In this document: positions 58,901-64,000 of the stretch, piece by piece
How positions within the stretch are numbered: the first letter of the stretch is position 1
Layout: each line of letters opens with the position of its first letter
NCBI GenBank assembly: GCA_947179155.2
Contig: OX359282.1
Span: 25,269,221-25,333,220, forward strand
Length of the DNA: 64,000 nucleotides
Origin: Hedera helix
Taxonomy: Eukaryota; Streptophyta; Magnoliopsida; Apiales; Araliaceae
Direction of reading: 5' to 3'
Notes under the pieces: generated by a model
Database searches by the model: none
Seen by the model: the letters and a program-made list of their open reading frames with translations, nothing else
Told to the model about the DNA's origin: nothing
Position numbers and translations under genes: made by a program

Positions 58901-61900
58901 TATTAAACTTTGTAGGCCAGCCACACTAATGATCAGTGATCTTAATTTCTAAAGTTTGTTAAGTTATCGAAAAGTGAATTCTTCATCACATGGGTTAACT
59001 AGTAAATGGGTTCATACTGTCTCTTTCCCTGTATTCCATCCACGCCATGGATTTCATCTCCCCCACCCAGTTCGCAATTTATTCGTAAGAATGCTATCTG
59101 GATTTTTTGGAAAGGTATTTTGTTCTGATATCTATGTATTTAAAGTTGGAAATTTTAAAAATTGTGGTGTGCTTGTGAAGTTTGAGATAAGATTGGGGTG
59201 TAGGAAAGAAAGAGGTGCTTGATAATGGTGATGGGGTGGTGGCCAGCGGTGCTGCGGTGGTAATCCGACGATGGTGGTGGCACAAGGCGATGGTGGAAAG
59301 GGAGATGGTGGTTTACCCTTTTTTAATTTGTTATTTTCTATAAACATTGTTTAAGGGAAAAAAATAACTTGAAAGGTCAATTTTACCCTTGCATACTCTG
59401 CAATTTTTTACACGTCAGCTGTCTATGACCCTACCCAGGGGTCACGTCACCAAATTTCTGACTTGTAGTTTAATTTGGACAAAATTGAAAAAAATTAGGA
59501 GTTTAATCATCTGATTGAAAAGATTGAAAAGTGAATAACCGAAGTGAAAAAAAGTGATAATTTAGGATAGTAAAATATATTTAAGCCTATATTATATAAC
59601 TTATTTATGTCAAGATTTGGTAGAAAACAATACAACATAATTTGGGACAACTGATTTATACTGTTTTGCGTCCTTATATTCAGAAAGATATCTGCATATG
59701 TTTATAATTGGTTATATTTACTTTGCTGATAAGTTTAGTTTGACTTCTTATGTACCATTTCAAACATCAGTTGAAGCTGTCATGAACATCAAGAAATTTT
59801 ATATGATAACGAAACACTGGCAAGGAGACCCATGTCTTCCCGATGAGAATTACATGTGGGATGGTCTGAACTGCAGCTACAATGGGGACAATAGCCCTAG
59901 AATTACCATGCTGTGAGTTGTGCATAAAGATGATCATTTCAGCAAGCATGGACATAACATATTTTCTTCCTGTGACTTTATCTAATCTAAATGATATATC
60001 TTGCTATCAAAACGTTCAGACTTTTATTGCGAGTAGACATATAAATAGATTATACATGTTTCTACAATTATGTATACTATACCATTGTATTTGGTGGCAA
60101 TATTTTATCACAAGATATAGCATGACTCTTATCTAAAAGCATAATTATTCTCTTCTAAAATAGTTTCAATAAAAATCTATTGCATCGACAAGTGGTGCTT
60201 CTAGCTAGTGTTTAAAGAATTGCTTTTTGAAATCAGGAATCTTTCATCAAGTGGTATAGCAGGAGTAATAGCTGAGCCACTGTCTAAGCTTAGTTCCTTA
60301 CAACATCTGTAAGTATTGATTTTACATATTAAATCAATTCACCTTTGTTTAGCCTAATTGTCTTCCACATATGAAGCTATCTCAACTGAAATGGTAATAG
60401 TGTGCGGTTCCATTTTTATGGTTATTAACATTTGAGAGTCTAATCTTTAAGTTATGTTGTTGCGAGAATCTGGGGAGTCTGCGAGTCTCGTACGCGTACA
60501 CAAGATATTAACACACATATTTGGAATTCAACTTGACCCAAAAATTTAAGTTATTAGGTCTTGGACCCATTCACGTATATATTAGTCATTCACTCTTTCA
60601 TTATTTCTACGATGTATGACTCCAATTTACTTGTAATATCCTAACAATTTCTCTCTCTCACAAGTGAGTTCACCACATCAAAAGTTCCCCCTCATTTGAA
60701 ATTTTACATATTAAATCAATTCACCTTTGTTTAGCCTAATTTCTTCCATATATGAAGCTGTCTCAACTGAAATGGTAATAGTGTGTGGTTCCATTTTTAT
60801 GGTTATTAACGTTTGAGAGTCAAATCTTTAAGCTATGTTGTAGGGAGAAACCAAGGAATGTGTAACTCTCGTGCGTGTACAAAAGGTACTAACACATATA
60901 TTTGAAAGCCAACTTGACCCAAAAGTTTAAGTTATTAAGTCTTGGACCCAGTCATGTATCTATTAGTCCTTCACTCTTTCATTATTTTTTTGATGTAGGA
61001 CTTCAACTCACTTGTAATATCTTAACAATCCCTACCCCTTACAAGTGAGTTCATCACATCAATAACTCCCTATCACTTGAATACTTATCTTTGATCGAAT
61101 GCTTCTCTTCAATCACCAATGCTCAACTAGTTATAACCACTCTAGAAACTTTTCCACCAAGAGCCTTTGGGGAGCCAATAACCTTTCATCGAGAATTCAC
61201 CACCCATCTCTTCAATCAAATACTTCTCTCCAATCACCACAGTCACCAATGCTTAACTATAACCACTCTCAGAACTTTTTTATCGAGAGCCTTTGGGAAA
61301 CCAACAACCCTTTATCGAGAATTTACCACCCATTACGCATCTTTTGAAGAGGCTCACCATCCTGGGATCAAAATCTTTCATAGCCCTGACATCAGTTGTT
61401 GAAAAAAAATCGGGAAGTATGTGCGTCTCATGTGCGTACACAAGATGTACACTATAAGAACAATAACTAATTCCGATGGAATTTATTTTCGAGGGAATAA
61501 ATTCGGTCAGAAATAAGCTATTTCCAACGGAAAGTGGAATACCGACGGAATTCCGTCGTAAACGTGCTATACTGACAATAAAAATAGGCCTATTCTGATG
61601 GAATAAGCTTATATTTTAGATGGACTTATTTCCGATACAATTATTTACAACCAAATTTCGACGGAAAATTCCATCAGAAATAATCTATTTTTGACGGAAT
61701 AAGCTTATTTCCGACGTAAAATGCCGTCGAAAATAAGCATTTTTCTTGTAGTGGTACACTAACACAAATGTTTGGAACACAACTTGACACAAAAGCTTAA
61801 TCTATTAGGTCTTGGATTTATTGGTGTATATTAGTCATCTACTCTTTCATTATTTTTCATATGTGAAATTTCATCTCACTTGTAATATCCTAACATATAT

Positions 61901-63876
61901 ATGTGTGACAAATCATCAATTCATTTCAACATATTGGAATTAGAATTAAGCGCAAAATTTAACTAGATATCAATTTCATTAAACTGCAATTGCACTTTGA
62001 AATCTAAAACTAAAACTTGGTATTGAGTTGTCCTACATAACATTAATGTCACGTAACTCTATAATTTGTAATGTGTTATTGAGTTTTTAGGATGAATTAT
62101 GTATTTGTCGTTCCAAGTTGTCAGCCAGTTTTAGAGTAACTGCTACTTATCAAATAAACAATTGCCTACTTATAGTAGTCAGTTATTGTTAATTCTATTC
62201 CCTGGGTTCAGTTCTCTTTTTTTTTTCTTCCCGATTTTGTATCATGTGTGCGTTTGTTTAAAGATAGCATATTTGTTATTTGATTATGTACTTAAAATAC
62301 CCAGTTCTCATTACGAATAAGTGAAATTCGTGAACTGGGTATTTTACAAAGTCAAATGACATAAATATTATCGTTAAAAAAACTTACAATTAGCACGAAA
62401 GACGAAATTAGGGAAAAGTTAACCCAGTGACAACTATAAGGAGACAAATGTTCATTTTGATAATTTAGAATTATTTTAAAATTGATTGACAACTTGACAA
62501 ATATGTAATTCAACTGAGTTTTATCTTTTGCCTTGTTCCTTCCTCTTATCCACCTGCATCAGTTTAACTATAATTTCTTTTATTTATGTAAATTAATCAA
62601 AACTTGAATTTGTTTAGGGATTTGTCAAACAACCGCATGAATGGAACCATACCGGAATTTTTATGCCAAATGACATCACTGAAGATCCTGTAAGTAATAG
62701 ATCCTGTGATCCCGGTACCAATATTTGTTCATGGAAATGAAACTGACATTATTTTGTCTTTGCAGAAACTTAAGAGGAAACAATCTGACTGGCTCGGTTC
62801 CTCAAGTTCTTACAGAAAAATTCAAAAATCGCACATTGTTGCTCAGGTTTGTTTATACTCGAAGCTTCGAAATTTTATTCCCGCTTGTTAATTATCTACT
62901 AGTGTTCCACAAAAGAAAAGAAGAAAAAAGTCCTCTTTTATTGCATAATGGTATAAAAATGATACTATATCCTCAAGTTTGTTAGCATAAATTAATTATT
63001 GTACCAACATTAATAAACTAAAAACTTATTCTTTTAAGGGTAAACATGAAACAAAAATACATTTTGAATATTTTCAAATTTTGCAAATGAGACTCTTTTT
63101 ATAAAATAGATCTAGAGAGTAGTCTTTCTTATGATGGGATCCGGTTAGGATGAAGTTGTCACACCAATGATCACTATGAAGTTCTATAACCTTTTTATGT
63201 ATTTGTTATAGCAAATATTTCTTTTTAACTCTATCACCATATTTGTGAGTCAGCACAAATGCAATATTTGCTATAATTAATGCAACAAAAAATGATATAG
63301 AACTTCATTGTGGTCATTGGTAGACAATTTCATCATAACCAGATTGATAACTTTGATCTGTTTAGCAATATTAATAATGAGGGTTGAATAATTGTTCGTT
63401 TATTTTGCAAGTTTGGATGACAATCCAGAACTTTGTTCGACATTGTCGTGCACCAAGGAAAAGAAGAATAAGGATACAAATAAGAAGCTCATAGTTGTAG
63501 GTGCAGTTTCGGCTGCAGTTGCTACAGCCATTTCTCTATCTATGGTGCTCTCGGTTGCTTTAGCTTTCTCTTGGAAATATAATAGGACAAGGGATGGAGG
63601 TACTTCATTATTATTTAATTTCTATTTTCACATGAAAGGAAATTCATTGTTATTTAATTTTTTTAGAATAAACTATATAAGAACTTCCTATAAAAATATT
63701 CTATTACACTATTCAATAACAATACGTCACCTAGGTAATTTAAAAGAAAGTAGACTTATTATCATGGTAAATGATAATCACATAATTCAAGTCCTTTACT
63801 TTATCTTGAAGGCGAGAATGCAAATGGGACATATAAGGACGACATTATAGCGCAGTCCCAAAATATTCCTATCAAG
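53992..63876 (+). CDS. Gene 3: malectin-like LRR receptor kinase, 5' part, intact
   Basis: Nine exons: 53992-54121, 55999-56560, 57521-57996, 59771-59912, 60237-60308, 62618-62689, 62766-62846, 63412-63599, 63812-63876. All junctions are phase-consistent, giving 596 codons before the window ends; the kinase exons lie beyond. The chosen start gives a signal peptide (MVPALLLIFLHMLQTGVSG). Next come malectin-like FISIDCGRKLPEDTLYY...EPPVRYSEDAYDRIWYP, then the LRR N-cap HWQGDPCLP..MWDGLNC, then two 24-residue LRRs and NLTGSVPQVL. After these come a cysteine pair, a membrane helix (VGAVSAAVATAISLSMVLSV) and a juxtamembrane GENANGTYKDD. It is a plasma-membrane receptor of the LRR-I type, in the same orientation as gene 1. 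Ligand and pathway cannot be read from sequence. Confidence 0.9.
54415..54715. mobile_element. Stowaway-like MITE, first copy
   Basis: TACTCCATTCGTCCTCAAAAG to TCGGAGACGGAGGGAGTA; imperfect terminal inverted repeats with TA tips, about 300 bp. A (TC)n tract lies inside at 54578-54595. Confidence 0.65.
55100..55392. mobile_element. Stowaway-like MITE, duplicated copy
   Basis: TACTACATTCATCCCCAAAA to TTTTGGGGATGGAGTGAGTA. Same internal words as the first copy, including the (TC)n tract. It arose by the 672-bp tandem duplication, not by a separate insertion. Confidence 0.65.
55924..55954. repeat. (TA)n microsatellite in gene 3 intron 1
   Basis: About 15 TA units just upstream of the exon 2 acceptor region. 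Confidence 0.9.
56561..57520. other. Gene 3 intron 2
   Basis: AT-rich intron from GTCAGA to CCAATTTCAG. It shares several segments with 48.1-51.1 kb. A GC-richer patch at 57150-57230 (GGCCGCCTAGGAAGCTGC, GGCCTAGGCACTC) is of unknown origin. Confidence 0.5.
58037..59587. mobile_element. Pack-MULE-like element in gene 3 intron 3
   Basis: GGCTTAAATATAAAC at the left and ATATATTTAAGCC at the right form the tips of long imperfect terminal inverted repeats (CTAATTTTTTTAATCA against TCCTAATTTTTTTCAAT, read on opposite strands). Flanks TGTATTATA (58028-58036) and TATATTATA (59588-59596) match at 8 of 9 bases, the size typical of Mutator-like elements. The 1.55-kb interior has GC-rich stretches, a captured ribonucleotide reductase fragment and CACCACCA-type sub-terminal repeats on both sides. 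No transposase is present. Confidence 0.7.
58590..58737 (+). pseudogene. Captured ribonucleotide reductase small-subunit fragment
   Basis: In one frame GRFMKEDQ, then after a one-base shift VEAHAFYGFQIAIESM, followed by a stop at 58735-58737. The words RFM.E.Q and EA.AFYGFQIAIE are the conserved helix of the class I ribonucleotide reductase R2 (TSO2/RNR2) diiron subunit, where the normal protein continues ENIHSEMY. Only about 40 residues are present, with a frameshift, so it cannot make the enzyme. It lies inside the Pack-MULE-like element. Confidence 0.65.
60319..61082. repeat. 382-bp tandem duplication in gene 3 intron 5
   Basis: ATTTTACATATTAAATCAAT at 60319 recurs at 60701. The copies share TATGAAGCT(A/G)TCTCAACTG, AATGGTAATAGTGTG and GACCCAAAA(A/G)TTTAAGTTA. 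A third, partial copy (about 61385-61900) hosts the CACTA-like element. A shorter duplication (CCAATGCT(C/T)AACTA, GAGCCTTTGGG) occupies 61094-61340; its ORFs are not genes. Confidence 0.75.
61450..61753. mobile_element. CACTA-type miniature element, TSD GTA
   Basis: Begins CACTATAAGAACAA and ends TTTTTCTTGTAGTG (CACTACAAGAAAAA on the other strand). The 3-bp flank GTA is repeated at 61447-61449 and 61754-61756. The 304-bp interior repeats TTCCGACGGAA-type words many times, as CACTA sub-terminal regions do. No transposase. Confidence 0.8.
61757..62617. other. Rest of gene 3 intron 5
   Basis: AT-rich. An inverted pair AAAATACCCAGTTCTCA... / ...GAACTGGGTATTTTAC lies at about 62295-62346, a possible small hairpin element. 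Nothing else recognised. Confidence 0.45.
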
Positions 63877-63927
63877 GTACTACGTAGAGTTTTATTTTAT
63901 TTATGTTAACGTATGTTATTAGTGTAT

Positions 63928-63928
63928 A

Positions 63929-63990
<62 letters not shown>
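63928..63990. repeat. (TG)n(TA)n compound microsatellite
   Basis: About 8 TG units followed by about 22 TA units in the intron after the last visible exon of gene 3. Confidence 0.95.
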
Positions 63991-63991
<1 letters not shown>

Positions 63992-64000
63992 TACATCCAA

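Noticed and set aside
59094..59347. Pro/Thr/His-rich minus-strand ORFs
   Set aside because: Frames over the GGTGGTGG-type sub-terminal repeat of the Pack-MULE-like element; not a recognisable protein.
61091..61402. 103-aa ORF in gene 3 intron 5
   Set aside because: Internal tandem repeat of an intron segment; two frames are open equally and neither resembles a protein.

Overview
The window is nuclear DNA from a flowering plant, most likely a eudicot. The support is intron-rich receptor-kinase genes with plant-type splice sites, very AT-rich spacers, Ty1-copia and Ty3-gypsy LTR elements with plant-type primer-binding sites, Stowaway, Mutator and CACTA-type elements, and long trinucleotide microsatellites. 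The species cannot be named from this sequence.

The gene content is one cluster of malectin-like-domain, leucine-rich-repeat receptor kinases (LRR-I subfamily), all on the + strand. Gene 1 (5369-15880) has eleven open, phase-consistent exons for the second malectin-like half, LRRs, membrane span and kinase. Its first ectodomain exon is broken by a 2-base insertion, a 26-bp repeat expansion, in-frame stops and a lost splice donor, and no signal-peptide exon is visible. Gene 3 (53992 to the window end) has a clean signal peptide and nine phase-consistent exons; its kinase lies beyond the window. Two dead copies of malectin exon 2 (about 24765-25324 and 47845-48119) mark one or two destroyed members between them. 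Other gene fragments are a TGD4-like first exon (5019), a UDP-glycosyltransferase C-terminus on the minus strand (18107-18517), a LINE fragment (about 16500-16720, minus) and a ribonucleotide reductase small-subunit piece inside a Mutator-like element (58037-59587).

Mobile DNA makes up most of the rest. From left to right: a giant solo LTR (219-4116, TSD CTGAG) inside another LTR; a solo LTR in gene 1's largest intron (11134-12976, TSD CAAAT); a copia LTR (from 18535) split by a solo LTR (18784-24016, TSD AACAG), itself split by an inverted related LTR (20330-23225); a tandem array of a non-autonomous Athila-like Ty3-gypsy element with four LTRs and shared internal regions (25475 to about 42370), interrupted by a 3.5-kb solo LTR (27372-30917, TSD CAACT); a 5.1-kb solo LTR (42527-47608, TSD ACAGG) carrying a Mutator-like element with a perfect 9-bp TSD (45836-47054); and MITEs and microsatellites from 48.4 to 53.4 kb. 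The TG...CA ends and matching 5-bp duplications were read directly from the sequence.

The picture is a tandemly duplicated defence-type receptor-kinase cluster being pulled apart by nested LTR elements, where nearly all identifiable LTRs of one family have been reduced to solo LTRs. The most unusual objects are the LTR-internal-LTR concatemer, the gene-capturing Mutator-like element in a receptor-kinase intron, and the receptor gene whose kinase half stays open although its ectodomain entry is broken.
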